DNA of 32,058 bases from NORP181 sp047623555 (GTDB lineage: Bacteria; Pseudomonadota; Alphaproteobacteria; Rhodobacterales; Rhodobacteraceae). The notes under the pieces are model-generated. The model had not been told where the DNA came from. It saw nothing but the letters and a program-made list of their open reading frames with translations, and ran no database searches. The stretch lies in contig JBLHMP010000042.1 of assembly GCA_047623555.1 (NCBI GenBank), positions 1 to 32,058 on the forward strand. Reading direction: 5' to 3'. Positions 9,587-18,179 of this stretch are shown one piece after another. The translations under genes were made by a program, and so were the position numbers. Each line of letters opens with the position of its first letter. Position 1 is the stretch's first letter.

Positions 9587-10759
9587 ATGCCAACTGGACT
9601 AATCCTGCTTTGCCTGGCCTATGTACTGAGCCAGTTTTTTCGTGCCTTTCTGGCAGTGCTTTCGCACGCCCTAGAGGTTGATATTGGTGCCGTCCCCGAA
9701 GATTTGGCATTTGCGTCAGGTCTTTGGTTCCTGTCCTTTGCAGCGATGCAATTGCCCGTGGGCTGGGCGCTGGATCGAATCGGCCCTAGGCTAAGTTCGG
9801 CGGTTCCCTTGCTCATCGGCGGCAGTGGCGGCGCCGCCTTGTTCGCGATGGCGACCACCCCGGCGCATATCAATATCGCCATGTTGCTGATCGGCGTGGG
9901 CTGTTCTCCGGTTCTGATGGCGTCCTACTATATCTTTGCCCGCGAATACCCGCCCGCGAAATTTGCCACATTGGCGGCGCTGATGCTGGGTGTTGGGTCG
10001 GTCGGCAATCTGGTTGCCTCGTACCCGACGGCGCTGGCGGCAGACCTAATCGGGTGGCGCGGAACGCTTGCCGGGTTGTCGGTATTGTCCGCGGTGGTGG
10101 CGGTGGGGCTGTTTTTCACCGTTCGCGACCCCGAACCAATTGAGGGCGGGGTCAAGGGATCGCTACTTGATCTGCTGAAAATGCCGGTGATCTGGACTAT
10201 GCTGCCGCTGATGCTTGTCAACTATGCCCCTGCGGGGGCCGTGCGCGGATTATGGATTGGGCCCTATCTGACGGATATGTTTGGGCTAAACACCGCGCAA
10301 ATCGGCCAGGCCACGTTGGTGATGGGTGTGGCAATGATTGCCGGCACGCTGACATACGGGCCGCTGGATCGCATTCTGGGCACCCGTAAATGGCTGGTGA
10401 TTACCGGTAACTTTTTGAGCGGACTGACCTTACTCGCGCTGGTTATAATTCCAGCCAACAGCGTTATCGTCGCTGTTGGATTGATGGCCTGTCTTGGTTT
10501 TCTCGGCGCCTCGTTCCCGGTGATGATCGCCCATGGCCGCAGCTTTTTTCCGCCGCATCTGGTGGGGCGCGGTGTGACACTGATGAACCTGTTTGGCATT
10601 GGCGGGGTTGGTCTGATGCAACTTGTGTCCGGGCGCATTCATGAACAAATGGCTGACGCGCCGGTGGGGGCGTCCTATCAGGCGATTTTCGGATTTTTCG
10701 CCATTGCATTATTCATTGGCCTGATTATCTATCTGTTCAGTCGTGATCGGCTGGACTGA
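9587..10759 (+). CDS. MFS transporter, probable aromatic acid or pathway substrate permease
   Basis: This 390-residue hydrophobic protein has about 12 predicted membrane segments and the major facilitator loop motif in GWALDRIGPRL (about residues 58-68) between helices 2 and 3. A longer polar loop near residues 182-196 separates the two halves. It starts five bases after hpaI and is the last gene of the operon, so an uptake role for hydroxyphenylacetate, an aromatic amine or an amino acid is likely. It is shorter than typical HpaX (about 450 residues), and I do not recognise it as that protein, so the substrate is left open. Confidence 0.85.
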   Translation: MPTGLILLCLAYVLSQFFRAFLAVLSHALEVDIGAVPEDLAFASGLWFLSFAAMQLPVGWALDRIGPRLSSAVPLLIGGSGGAALFAMATTPAHINIAMLLIGVGCSPVLMASYYIFAREYPPAKFATLAALMLGVGSVGNLVASYPTALAADLIGWRGTLAGLSVLSAVVAVGLFFTVRDPEPIEGGVKGSLLDLLKMPVIWTMLPLMLVNYAPAGAVRGLWIGPYLTDMFGLNTAQIGQATLVMGVAMIAGTLTYGPLDRILGTRKWLVITGNFLSGLTLLALVIIPANSVIVAVGLMACLGFLGASFPVMIAHGRSFFPPHLVGRGVTLMNLFGIGGVGLMQLVSGRIHEQMADAPVGASYQAIFGFFAIALFIGLIIYLFSRDRLD

Positions 10760-10763
10760 ACAG

Positions 10764-10820
10764 GGTCTTTTACCTTGTAGCAAATAGCGATAAGAGACCG
10801 CAGCCGATGCCGTCATCGGC
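10764..10820 (+). other. Two hairpins between the hpa operon and asd
   Basis: GGTCTTTTA (10764-10772) pairs with TAAGAGACC (10791-10799) with one G-U pair and an 18-base loop. GCCGATG (10803-10809) pairs perfectly with CATCGGC (10814-10820) around the loop CCGT. Neither is followed by a T-run. They could end hpa transcripts weakly or shape the asd leader; GGAGAA just before the asd ATG remains outside both stems. Confidence 0.4.
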
Positions 10821-10841
10821 AACAAAATCTGGAGAATAAAA

Positions 10842-11864
10842 ATGGGTTATCGTGTCGTTGTCGTCGGCGCCACTGGCAATGTGGGCCGCGAAATGCTGAA
10901 CATTCTGGACGAACGTCAGTTCTCGGTGGACGAGATTGTCGCGTTGGCATCGCGTCGGTCGTTGGGGACCGAAGTCAGCTTTGGTGACAGGACACTCAAA
11001 ACGAAAGACCTGGACACGTTCGATTTCACCGGTTGGGACATTGCGTTGTTTGCCATCGGGTCAGACGCAACCAAGATCTATGCGCCACGTGCCGCAAAGT
11101 CAGGCTGTATCGTCATCGATAACAGCTCGCTGTATCGATATGACCCGGATGTGCCTTTGATTGTACCCGAAGTGAACCCCGAGGCGATTTTTGGCTATTC
11201 CAAAAAGAATATCATCGCCAACCCAAACTGCTCAACCGCGCAGATGGTTGTGGCGCTTAAGCCGCTGCATGACCGCGCCCGCATCAAACGCGTGGTGGTC
11301 AGCACCTATCAGTCTGTGTCGGGTGCCGGGACCAAGGCAATCGACGAACTCTGGAACCAAACCAAGGCGATCTATAATCCGACCGACAACCAACCACCCC
11401 GCGTATTTACCAAGCAGATCGCGTTTAACGTGATTCCGCATATTGATGTGTTTATGGAAGACGGGACCACCAAAGAAGAATGGAAGATGGTCGCCGAAAC
11501 CAAGAAAATTATTGATACCTCGATCAAAATCACCGCCACCTGTGTGCGGGTGCCGGTATTTGTTGGCCACGCCGAAGCCATCAATATTGAGTTCGAAGAG
11601 TTTCTCGACGAAGATGAGGCCCGCGACATCCTGCGCGAAGCCCCAGGGGTCATGGTGATCGATAAACGCGAAGACGGTGGCTATGTGACGCCGGTTGAAT
11701 GCGTTGGCGATTTTGCCACGTTCATCAGCCGCATCCGGCAGGATTCGACAATCGACAACGGCCTGAACCTGTGGTGCGTTTCTGACAACCTACGTAAAGG
11801 TGCGGCGCTGAATGCGGTTCAGATCGCCGAAACGCTGGGAACACGCGTGCTGAAAAAGGGTTAA
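10842..11864 (+). CDS. asd: Aspartate-semialdehyde dehydrogenase
   Basis: This 340-residue enzyme reduces aspartyl phosphate to aspartate semialdehyde, the branch point to lysine, diaminopimelate, threonine and methionine. The N-terminal NADP-binding motif is GATGNVGREML (residues 10-20). The acyl-accepting Cys130 lies in NPNCSTAQ, SVSGAGTKAIDEL follows near residues 156-168, and the catalytic His is in FVGHAEA near residue 245. GGAG lies about nine bases before the ATG. The gene is separated from the hpa operon by 82 bases with two hairpins and converges on the next gene, overlapping its stop codon by four bases. Confidence 0.97.
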   Translation: MGYRVVVVGATGNVGREMLNILDERQFSVDEIVALASRRSLGTEVSFGDRTLKTKDLDTFDFTGWDIALFAIGSDATKIYAPRAAKSGCIVIDNSSLYRYDPDVPLIVPEVNPEAIFGYSKKNIIANPNCSTAQMVVALKPLHDRARIKRVVVSTYQSVSGAGTKAIDELWNQTKAIYNPTDNQPPRVFTKQIAFNVIPHIDVFMEDGTTKEEWKMVAETKKIIDTSIKITATCVRVPVFVGHAEAINIEFEEFLDEDEARDILREAPGVMVIDKREDGGYVTPVECVGDFATFISRIRQDSTIDNGLNLWCVSDNLRKGAALNAVQIAETLGTRVLKKG

Positions 11865-12345
11865 AACGGTTCGGTCACGTCAAAGCCGTCTGCGTCGTTA
11901 CCAGCGGCCCATACCGGGCCAAGGTTTTTGTCGACCAGATGGCGATGGCTATGCGTGGGGAACGGTGCTCCAAAGCGTCGCATCAACGACGCATAGGCAT
12001 GGCCAAGTTCAGAAGCTTTGCACATTCGCACGCCTTCCGGGTGCGAATGAAGCGCGAGACCGCCCCCCGCCTCACGCAAAGCGTAACCTTGCATCTGTAG
12101 CTGTTTTTCAACTCAGGCCATGATTTGGCCCGAGCAAAATCCGACGCGAGGAGCACCCGCAAGGGAGCGAGGAGCTGCTCCTCCGCCCTATTGGGCGTCT
12201 TCGCGTTGCGACTACAGCGGCGGATTTCTGCGCTCAGCGCATCCCTAACAATCTGCCCAAGAGTCGCATCGCGAGCCTGTGCAAGCCGCAATGCACTCGC
12301 GATCATTGGTTCCGAAAGTCTAAAGATCACATCCCGCATATCCAT
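11861..12345 (-). pseudogene. Frameshifted ribbon-helix-helix-like protein gene
   Basis: Two reading frames together make one protein of about 160 residues. The upstream frame (from ATG 12345) begins MDMRDVIFRLSEP and looks like a CopG/MetJ ribbon-helix-helix segment (one strand, two helices, residues 3-42), then reaches WPELK. The continuation, QGYALREAGGGLALH to DVTEPF, is in the -1 frame and ends at 11861. The switch point is an A5 run on the coding strand (T5 at 12104-12108); one extra A would restore a continuous frame reading WPELKKQLQ. I recall uninterrupted relatives in Rhodobacteraceae, unnamed and of unknown function. The cause could be a real one-base deletion, a sequencing error or a -1 slip on GAAAAAC. 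It lies 45 bases downstream of the carbonic anhydrase gene. Confidence 0.6.
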
Positions 12346-12350
12346 GGCCT

Positions 12351-12369
12351 AATATTGACCAATATTGGT
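12351..12369. promoter_or_regulatory. Palindrome and 10-bp-spaced repeat upstream of the RHH-like gene
   Basis: ACCAATATTGGT (12358-12369) is a perfect 12-base palindrome, and AATATTG occurs twice exactly 10 bases apart (12351 and 12361). It sits 6-24 bases upstream of the ATG at 12345, in the 45-base gap after the carbonic anhydrase stop. Helical-turn-spaced short repeats are typical of RHH-family operators, so autoregulation is a plausible inference. Confidence 0.45.
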
Positions 12370-12390
12370 TACGCGTGCGTTAATGCCCCT

Positions 12391-13041
12391 TCAAACCTGT
12401 ACGAACTTATCGATCTCAGGATAGTAACACTGCAGCCCACCTTCGCCGATATCAGTCCAAAGACCGTGCAGGCTCAGCTCACCATCACCAACCCTTTTGG
12501 CTACAAACGGAAAGCTCATCAGGTTATCAAGCGAAATCATCACTGTATGCTTTTCCAACTGACTTTGCTGATAGGCGTCATCCTCAAGCTGTGAAACTTC
12601 CTCATATTTAGGCCGCAAAATATCCATCCAGCGCCCAACAAAGCTCTCTTTACGATCCAATTCTGGCGCGTGACCTTTGCACATATCAATACAGCTTTTC
12701 ACACCACCACATTGCGAATGGCCCAAAACAATCACATGCACGACCTTTAGCACCGTCACCGCATATTCAATCGCAGCACTGGTGCCGTGATGGTCACCAT
12801 CCGGTTCATAGGGCGGCACAAGATTGGCGATATTGCGGTGAATAAAAAACTCACCCTGATCCGCACCAAAAATCGACGTCACATGCACACGGCTGTCACA
12901 ACAGGAAATCACCATGGCGCGTGGATGCTGACCATCACTGGCCAAACGGCGATACCACGCCTCATTGTCTTTGAACGACGTGGCTTTCCAGCCATGATAC
13001 CGCTGTACAAGATAGCCCGGCAGGGGTTTGGCAAAGTTCAT
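12391..13041 (-). CDS. Beta-class carbonic anhydrase
   Basis: This 216-residue cytoplasmic zinc enzyme interconverts CO2 and bicarbonate. The zinc ligands are Cys47 (in CCDSR, with the Asp49-Arg51 dyad), His108 and Cys111 (LGHSQCGG). The NIANLVPPY and SAAIEYAV segments also fit the beta class, and the length is typical. It is transcribed away from the small helical protein gene at 13182, with about 140 bases between them, and reads toward the frameshifted RHH-like gene. A role in supplying bicarbonate to carboxylases is inferred from the family. Confidence 0.95.
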   Translation of the reverse strand: MNFAKPLPGYLVQRYHGWKATSFKDNEAWYRRLASDGQHPRAMVISCCDSRVHVTSIFGADQGEFFIHRNIANLVPPYEPDGDHHGTSAAIEYAVTVLKVVHVIVLGHSQCGGVKSCIDMCKGHAPELDRKESFVGRWMDILRPKYEEVSQLEDDAYQQSQLEKHTVMISLDNLMSFPFVAKRVGDGELSLHGLWTDIGEGGLQCYYPEIDKFVQV

Positions 13042-13181
13042 TTAGCTGATTCCATTGTTGCTCTTCCCCAGATAGTGCCAATTGATACAAAATTCGAGAG
13101 ATTTACGCATCTGGGCGGAAACCTTTTGCAAACCAGTTGCAGCGCAAACTTCGCACGTGCCGTGGGGGCACGAAATACGGG

Positions 13182-13571
13182 GTGACTGAGGTGGAACAGA
13201 TTACAACATTGATACTTTTCGAACCAATCCGTCTTGACCCGGATCGACTGGGCGAACTTTATTGCCAATTAGGCGAGGCCGGGGCCGAAGACGTGATATG
13301 TCGCGCAATTGAGGAACTGGCCGTGCGCCTGACCCATTGCGATCGGCTGTGGCGACGCAATGAACAGGACGCACTGCGCAAAAGCGCGCGATCCCTGATC
13401 GCCATTGCCGACCAGATCGGCATGACGGCACTGGCCCGTGTGGCGGGCCATGTGACCCAAACAATAGATGCCGGTGACAGCGTTGCTGAGGCCGCGACCT
13501 TGTCCCGGCTGATCCGTATCGGCGAACGATCGCTGACAGCGGTGTGGGATTTGCAGGATCTTTCTGTCTGA
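13182..13571 (+). CDS. Small helical protein of unknown function, Hpt-like
   Basis: I do not recognise a named family. The protein is about 130 residues, rich in helix, with a segment (QDALRKSARSLIAIADQIGM) that resembles the core helix of histidine-phosphotransfer domains, but the usual phosphorylated His is replaced by Arg/Lys. It ends WDLQDLSV. The start is uncertain: GTG at 13182 or GTG at 13191 are the best candidates (GGGG at 13179-13182 would serve the latter), and a TTG at 13137 is also in frame. It lies 61 bases before the aminopeptidase start and may share its transcript. A degenerate Hpt-like scaffold is only a guess. Confidence 0.6.
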   Translation: MTEVEQITTLILFEPIRLDPDRLGELYCQLGEAGAEDVICRAIEELAVRLTHCDRLWRRNEQDALRKSARSLIAIADQIGMTALARVAGHVTQTIDAGDSVAEAATLSRLIRIGERSLTAVWDLQDLSV

Positions 13572-13632
13572 CAGGGTTTGCGGCGCGGGCATCTCGGGCT
13601 AGGTTGTGGAAAACCCCAATGAAAGTACGCCC

Positions 13633-15018
13633 ATGTCCCTGACATTTGCCAATGCAACCACTCCGGCAATCGCGCTTCACGTGATTGAGCCATCGACGTT
13701 CAAAGCCTGGTATCAGGACCAGACGCCGGACACCTGCGCTTGGGTCGATGCAAACGGATTTACCGGGGCCAAGGGACAAACGTTGCTTATCCCTGGCGTG
13801 AACGACGCACCTTTGATGGCGCTTGCAGGGTACGGCACTGCGTCTAACCGGCGGCGTGGTCGGTTTTTGCTGGCTGCGGCGGCCGCGAACTTACCGCAGG
13901 GCGTGTATACCATTGCTTCAGGCCTGCCGACGGATGTGGCCGAAATGGAATGTTTTGGTTGGTTGATGAACGGTTATGCCTTTAATCGCTACCACCAACG
14001 CGCGGCAAAATCGGCCGGGTTGGTGGCACCAGAAGGCATTGACACCCGCAAAATTGAAATCATGGCCGCAGCCGAGGTTTTGACCCGTGATCTGATCAAT
14101 ACTCCGGCCTCAGATATGGGGCCGGATGCTTTGCAGGGGGCCGCGGATGATCTGGCGCGCCAGCACGGCGCCAGTTGCAAAACCATCGTCGGAGAGGACC
14201 TGTTGACGAAAAACCTGCCGATGATCCATGCGGTTGGGCGTGCTGCCGCGATTGCGCCGCGACTGATCGACATGCGCTGGGGCACAGCCGGCCCGACATT
14301 AACACTGGTTGGCAAAGGCGTGTGTTTTGACACCGGTGGTCTGAACCTGAAACCTGGGGCCTCGATGGGCCTGATGAAAAAAGACATGGGCGGCGCCGCA
14401 ACCGTTTTGGGTCTGGCGCATATGATCATGGCGCTGAAACTGCCGCTGCAATTGCGGGTGTTAATCCCGGCGGTCGAAAACTCGGTCGCAGGCAATGCGT
14501 TCCGGCCTCAGGACATTTTGACCTCGCGCAAGGGCCTGACGGTTGAAATCAACAACACCGACGCCGAAGGGCGGTTGGTGCTGGCCGACGCGCTTGCACT
14601 GGCTGACGAAGACACGCCCGACCTTATCGTTTCGATGGCCACCCTAACCGGTGCAGCGCGTGTGGCCGTCGGCCCTGATCTCGCGCCATTTTTCGTCGAT
14701 AGCGATTCGATTGCGCAAAACCTGTCGGATGTGTCTGGCACAATGTTTGATCCAATCTGGCGGCTGCCGTTCCATGACCCGTATGAGTCCATGATCGAGC
14801 CGGGCATCGCCGATCTTGATAACGCGCCCAAAAGTGGCTTTGCCGGATCAACCACCGCCGCTTTGTTCCTGCGTCGGTTTGTGACCGACACACCGGAATA
14901 CCTGCATTTCGATATCTACGGCTGGAACCCGACCGCCGCCCCCGCCCGTCCAAAAGGCGGTGTTGGTATGGGCGCCCGGACGATACTGGCCGCCCTACCC
15001 GGAATTCTAAAGCTGTGA
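13633..15018 (+). CDS. M17 leucyl aminopeptidase family protein
   Basis: This protein of 461 residues is a cytosolic two-metal aminopeptidase of the PepA/PepB family. Lys228 and Asp233 lie in GKGVCFDTGG, KKDMGGAA follows, and the family signature NTDAEGRL spans residues 308-315 with metal ligands Asp310 and Glu312. The N-terminal domain is short compared with PepA. I chose the ATG at 13633; a GTG at 13606 in the same frame is possible but would add nine unconserved residues. Its stop overlaps the start of the next gene, so the two products are made together. The substrate range, amino acid peptides or peptidoglycan peptides, is not evident. Confidence 0.9.
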   Translation: MSLTFANATTPAIALHVIEPSTFKAWYQDQTPDTCAWVDANGFTGAKGQTLLIPGVNDAPLMALAGYGTASNRRRGRFLLAAAAANLPQGVYTIASGLPTDVAEMECFGWLMNGYAFNRYHQRAAKSAGLVAPEGIDTRKIEIMAAAEVLTRDLINTPASDMGPDALQGAADDLARQHGASCKTIVGEDLLTKNLPMIHAVGRAAAIAPRLIDMRWGTAGPTLTLVGKGVCFDTGGLNLKPGASMGLMKKDMGGAATVLGLAHMIMALKLPLQLRVLIPAVENSVAGNAFRPQDILTSRKGLTVEINNTDAEGRLVLADALALADEDTPDLIVSMATLTGAARVAVGPDLAPFFVDSDSIAQNLSDVSGTMFDPIWRLPFHDPYESMIEPGIADLDNAPKSGFAGSTTAALFLRRFVTDTPEYLHFDIYGWNPTAAPARPKGGVGMGARTILAALPGILKL

Positions 15019-15800
15019 GCGATCCGCGTATAACCCGGCCACCCGCATTGGCCGCGGCCAAAGGCCAGCCAAAACAAATCGCGGTGCCGGTTGTTGATCT
15101 TTGCCGTTCGCCTGATGGTGCGCGGGATCGGCAGGTGCTTATGGGTGAGGCTGTGACACAGGTTCAGGACTCCAACGGTTGGAGTCTCATTCAGACGGAT
15201 AAAGACAGCTATGTTGGCTATCTGCCCTCGCGCACCCTTGCCCCCCGAACCACACCAACCCATTGGGTCAGCGCCTTGGCGACCCATGTTTATCAGGCGT
15301 CCAACCTCAAAACACCGGACCTGAACACCCTTACATTTGGCAGCAAGGTAACTGTGACAGCAAACGACGCAGGCTTTGCCCAATGCGCCGGTGGCTATGT
15401 TCCGCAGGTGCACCTGAGCGAAATCGGGGCATTACAACGTGATCCGATCAAGGTGGCCGAACTTTTCATCGGCACGCCTTATCTGTGGGGCGGCAACAGC
15501 CGGTTGGGCATTGACTGCTCTGGGCTGGTACAGGCGGCGCTGCTGGCCTGTGGCGTCGACTGCCCCGGCGACAGTGACCAGCAAGAGGCCGCGCTAGGAA
15601 CATTACAGGCGCCCGGAACGCCGCCACAACGTGGTGATCTGTTGTTCTGGAAAGGTCATGTGGCCATGGTGGTTGATCCAAAGACGATCATTCACGCCAC
15701 TGGCCATCCGATGGCGGTGGTGTTTGAACCGTTAGAACCCGCGACAAAGCGGATCAAGGAACAGGAAGGTCTGGACGTTTCGGCGCATAAAAGGCTTTAG
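15015..15800 (+). CDS. NlpC/P60 cysteine peptidase with N-terminal SH3-like domains
   Basis: This 261-residue protein has an SH3b-like N-terminal region (about residues 20-130) and a C-terminal NlpC/P60 domain. The catalytic Cys168 is in IDCSGLVQ and the His215 is in KGHVAMVV, with a third polar residue probably at HATG near 227. Family members cleave gamma-D-glutamyl-diaminopimelate links in murein peptides. It has no obvious signal peptide, which suggests work on recycled murein peptides in the cytoplasm or export by another route. The GTG start overlaps the aminopeptidase TGA (GTGA), so the pair is translationally coupled, suggesting sequential peptide breakdown. Confidence 0.9.
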   Translation: MSDPRITRPPALAAAKGQPKQIAVPVVDLCRSPDGARDRQVLMGEAVTQVQDSNGWSLIQTDKDSYVGYLPSRTLAPRTTPTHWVSALATHVYQASNLKTPDLNTLTFGSKVTVTANDAGFAQCAGGYVPQVHLSEIGALQRDPIKVAELFIGTPYLWGGNSRLGIDCSGLVQAALLACGVDCPGDSDQQEAALGTLQAPGTPPQRGDLLFWKGHVAMVVDPKTIIHATGHPMAVVFEPLEPATKRIKEQEGLDVSAHKRL

Positions 15801-15830
15801 CCCCACAGGCCTAATCAATCCACAGGCCAC

Positions 15831-15992
15831 TCAATCCGGTTTCGGGTGATCGTCCCATTCGTCAGACAGGATGCGGCGACTGTCACCATCCGGGTCCTCA
15901 TATTGGCGCGATTTCACGGTGTAGACAAACGCCAGCAATCCCAGCGCCCCAAGGCCCAGCGAAATCGGAATAAGATAGGCCAGTACATTCAT
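15831..15992 (-). CDS. ccoS: cbb3-type cytochrome oxidase assembly protein CcoS
   Basis: This 53-residue protein begins MNVLAYLIPISLG and has one membrane helix (about residues 3-24), followed by a charged tail with YEDPDGDSRRIL and ending DDHPKPD. CcoS is needed for insertion of cofactors into the CcoN subunit. The ATG at 15992 lies four bases after the ccoI stop, the usual gene order ccoGHIS. The short length and the YEDPxGDxxRIL-type motif are characteristic. It converges on the NlpC/P60 gene with 30 bases between the stops. Confidence 0.93.
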   Translation of the reverse strand: MNVLAYLIPISLGLGALGLLAFVYTVKSRQYEDPDGDSRRILSDEWDDHPKPD

Positions 15993-15996
15993 TCCG

Positions 15997-18174
15997 TCAC
16001 CTTAACCTAAGCGCGTTCAGTGATACAGTGATCGACGAGGTGGACATTGCCAAGGCCGCAATCAGCGGTGTGGCAAACCCGGCCACCGCCAAAGGCACTG
16101 CAATCAAATTGTATATCGTGGCAATGCGAAAATTCTCGCGGATGCGCTTGGTGGCCTTGCCCGCGATCTCGCACGCTTCGGCAATGGGCGACATATCCTG
16201 CCCCAGCAACACGATATCAGACGCCACGCGGGCGGCATCCAGCGCCGACGCCGGCGAGATCGACACATGTGCCGCGACAAGGGCTGCGGTATCGTTCAGC
16301 CCGTCGCCAACCATCAAAACCTTATGGCCCGCTTGCGTCAACGCCATCACACGCGCGGCTTTTTCTTCGGGCAACGCCGCAGCCACCCAATCGGTTATAC
16401 CCAATCGCAATGCCAACTCCTCAACCGCTTTGGACACGTCGCCAGACATCAACACCACCTGTTTGCCGGATGTCTGCAAGGCCGCAACCATGTCTGCAAC
16501 ACCGGGGCGCAAGGCGTCTGTGAACAGGAATTCTTTGGCGGATTGCCCGCCAATCGACAGCCATGCCGCAGTTTGCACGCCCGGCGTCGCCCCAACCCAA
16601 TCGGCACGGCCCAGCCGTACCTGTTCGCCTCGAAACACGCCTCTGGTGCCGTATCCCGGCACTTCGGTGATATCGCTGACCTCAGCCGGTTGCACCTTTG
16701 CGGCCTTGGCCTCGGCGGCCAAAGACACCGACAAAGGGTGCGCCGAGGCCTGTGCAAGGGCCAGAACAATGGAAAGATCTCTGGTCGTGTGATCGCCCAG
16801 GTTGGTCAGCTTGGGCGTGCCTGCTGTCAGTGTTCCGGTTTTATCAAACACCACCACATCGACCTCGGCCAACCGCTCCAAAGCCGTCGAATTTTTGATG
16901 AGCATGCCTTTGCGAAACAACCGCCCAGATGCCGCCGTTGTCACCGCAGGAACCGCAAGGCCAAGGGCGCAGGGGCAGGTGATAATCAGCACCGCAGCGG
17001 CGATGTTGAGCGCAATGCGGAAATCGCCGGACCACAGGTACCAGCCAACAAAGGCCAATGCCGACAGGATATGCACGCCGGGCGCATAGAGTTGCGCCGC
17101 CTTATCGGCCAGCGAAGTATACCGCGAACGACCCGATTCAGCGGTGGCCACTAGGTCGGTCAGGCGGTGCAGCGATGTATCCTGACCAACGGCACTGGCC
17201 CGCACCATCAGCGGGCCGGTCAAATTCACCTCGCCTGCGCTGACCACAAGACCGGGAGAGGCAAAGATCGGCAGGGTTTCTCCGGTCCGCAACGACCGGT
17301 CCAATTCGGATTCGCCGGTTTCAATGGTGCCGTCCACCGGCATACGCCCACCGGGGCGCACCAGAATCCGATCGCCGACGGCCAGTTCGGCAACGGGGAC
17401 TTCTTGCTCTTGCCCTCCGGTGATGCGGATGGCGCGGGGCACTTCCAAAGCGGCCAATTCCTGCGCCGCGGACCGGGCGATTGCACGGGTGCGGTATTCA
17501 AGATAGCGACCGGCCAGCAAGAAAAATGTCAGCGTCAGGGCCGCGTCGAAATAGGCATGTTCCCCCGACAGCGCCGTTTCCCAAAGCGAGGTGATCAGCG
17601 CCAGAATGATGGCCAGCACAATCGGCACATCCATGTTCAAACGTCGCACGGACAACGCACTCCAGGCGCTGCGGAAAAACGGCTGTGCACTGAATGCAAT
17701 AGCAGGAAGCGCGATGGCGGCGGAAATCCAGTGAAACAGATCGCGGGTGACATCCGTTGCCCCGGACCAAACCGCCACGGACAGCATCATGACATTCATC
17801 GAGGCAAAGCCAGCAACCGCCAACCGCATCAACAGATCGCGCCCGCCCTTGTCAGACTTTGTGGCGCTTAGGGTGCCGGGGTCCAGTTCATGCGCCTCAA
17901 AGCCGAGGCCCACAAGAACCGTCACCAAATCATCGGCAACGACACTTGGATCCGCCTCAACCATGGCGCGTTTCAGGGTTAGATTGACCCGTGCATTGTG
18001 CACACCGGGATGGGCGTTCAGGCCACGCTCAACCTTGGAAATGCAGACCTGACAATGGATGGTCGGCAGCGACAGAGCAATGCGCGCATCCTTGAGAGGT
18101 TCGGCAACGATGGTTGCCGGAGCAGCAGCACACCCGGGGCAGGCCATGCCCGATGGTTGCATTTGCGTATTCAT
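15997..18174 (-). CDS. ccoI: Copper P-type ATPase for cbb3 oxidase assembly (CcoI/FixI)
   Basis: This 725-residue P1B ATPase moves copper across the inner membrane for the CuB site of cbb3 oxidase. An N-terminal CPGC (Cys12, Cys15) precedes one HMA domain with CQVC (Cys41, Cys44). The transport motif CPC is at Cys400-Cys402 and the phosphorylated Asp444 is in DKTGT; the MVGDGLND hinge is present. I chose the ATG at 18174, six bases after the ccoH stop and preceded by GGAAG, in place of an earlier in-frame start that lies inside ccoH. Position between ccoH and ccoS separates it from the detoxifying CopA at the left end. Confidence 0.95.
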   Translation of the reverse strand: MNTQMQPSGMACPGCAAAPATIVAEPLKDARIALSLPTIHCQVCISKVERGLNAHPGVHNARVNLTLKRAMVEADPSVVADDLVTVLVGLGFEAHELDPGTLSATKSDKGGRDLLMRLAVAGFASMNVMMLSVAVWSGATDVTRDLFHWISAAIALPAIAFSAQPFFRSAWSALSVRRLNMDVPIVLAIILALITSLWETALSGEHAYFDAALTLTFFLLAGRYLEYRTRAIARSAAQELAALEVPRAIRITGGQEQEVPVAELAVGDRILVRPGGRMPVDGTIETGESELDRSLRTGETLPIFASPGLVVSAGEVNLTGPLMVRASAVGQDTSLHRLTDLVATAESGRSRYTSLADKAAQLYAPGVHILSALAFVGWYLWSGDFRIALNIAAAVLIITCPCALGLAVPAVTTAASGRLFRKGMLIKNSTALERLAEVDVVVFDKTGTLTAGTPKLTNLGDHTTRDLSIVLALAQASAHPLSVSLAAEAKAAKVQPAEVSDITEVPGYGTRGVFRGEQVRLGRADWVGATPGVQTAAWLSIGGQSAKEFLFTDALRPGVADMVAALQTSGKQVVLMSGDVSKAVEELALRLGITDWVAAALPEEKAARVMALTQAGHKVLMVGDGLNDTAALVAAHVSISPASALDAARVASDIVLLGQDMSPIAEACEIAGKATKRIRENFRIATIYNLIAVPLAVAGFATPLIAALAMSTSSITVSLNALRLR

Positions 18175-18179
18175 GGCGA

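Noticed and set aside
16267..17871. Large plus-strand open frames of 295 and 234 codons
   Set aside because: They lie opposite ccoI and show only low-complexity composition, with no ribosome binding site.
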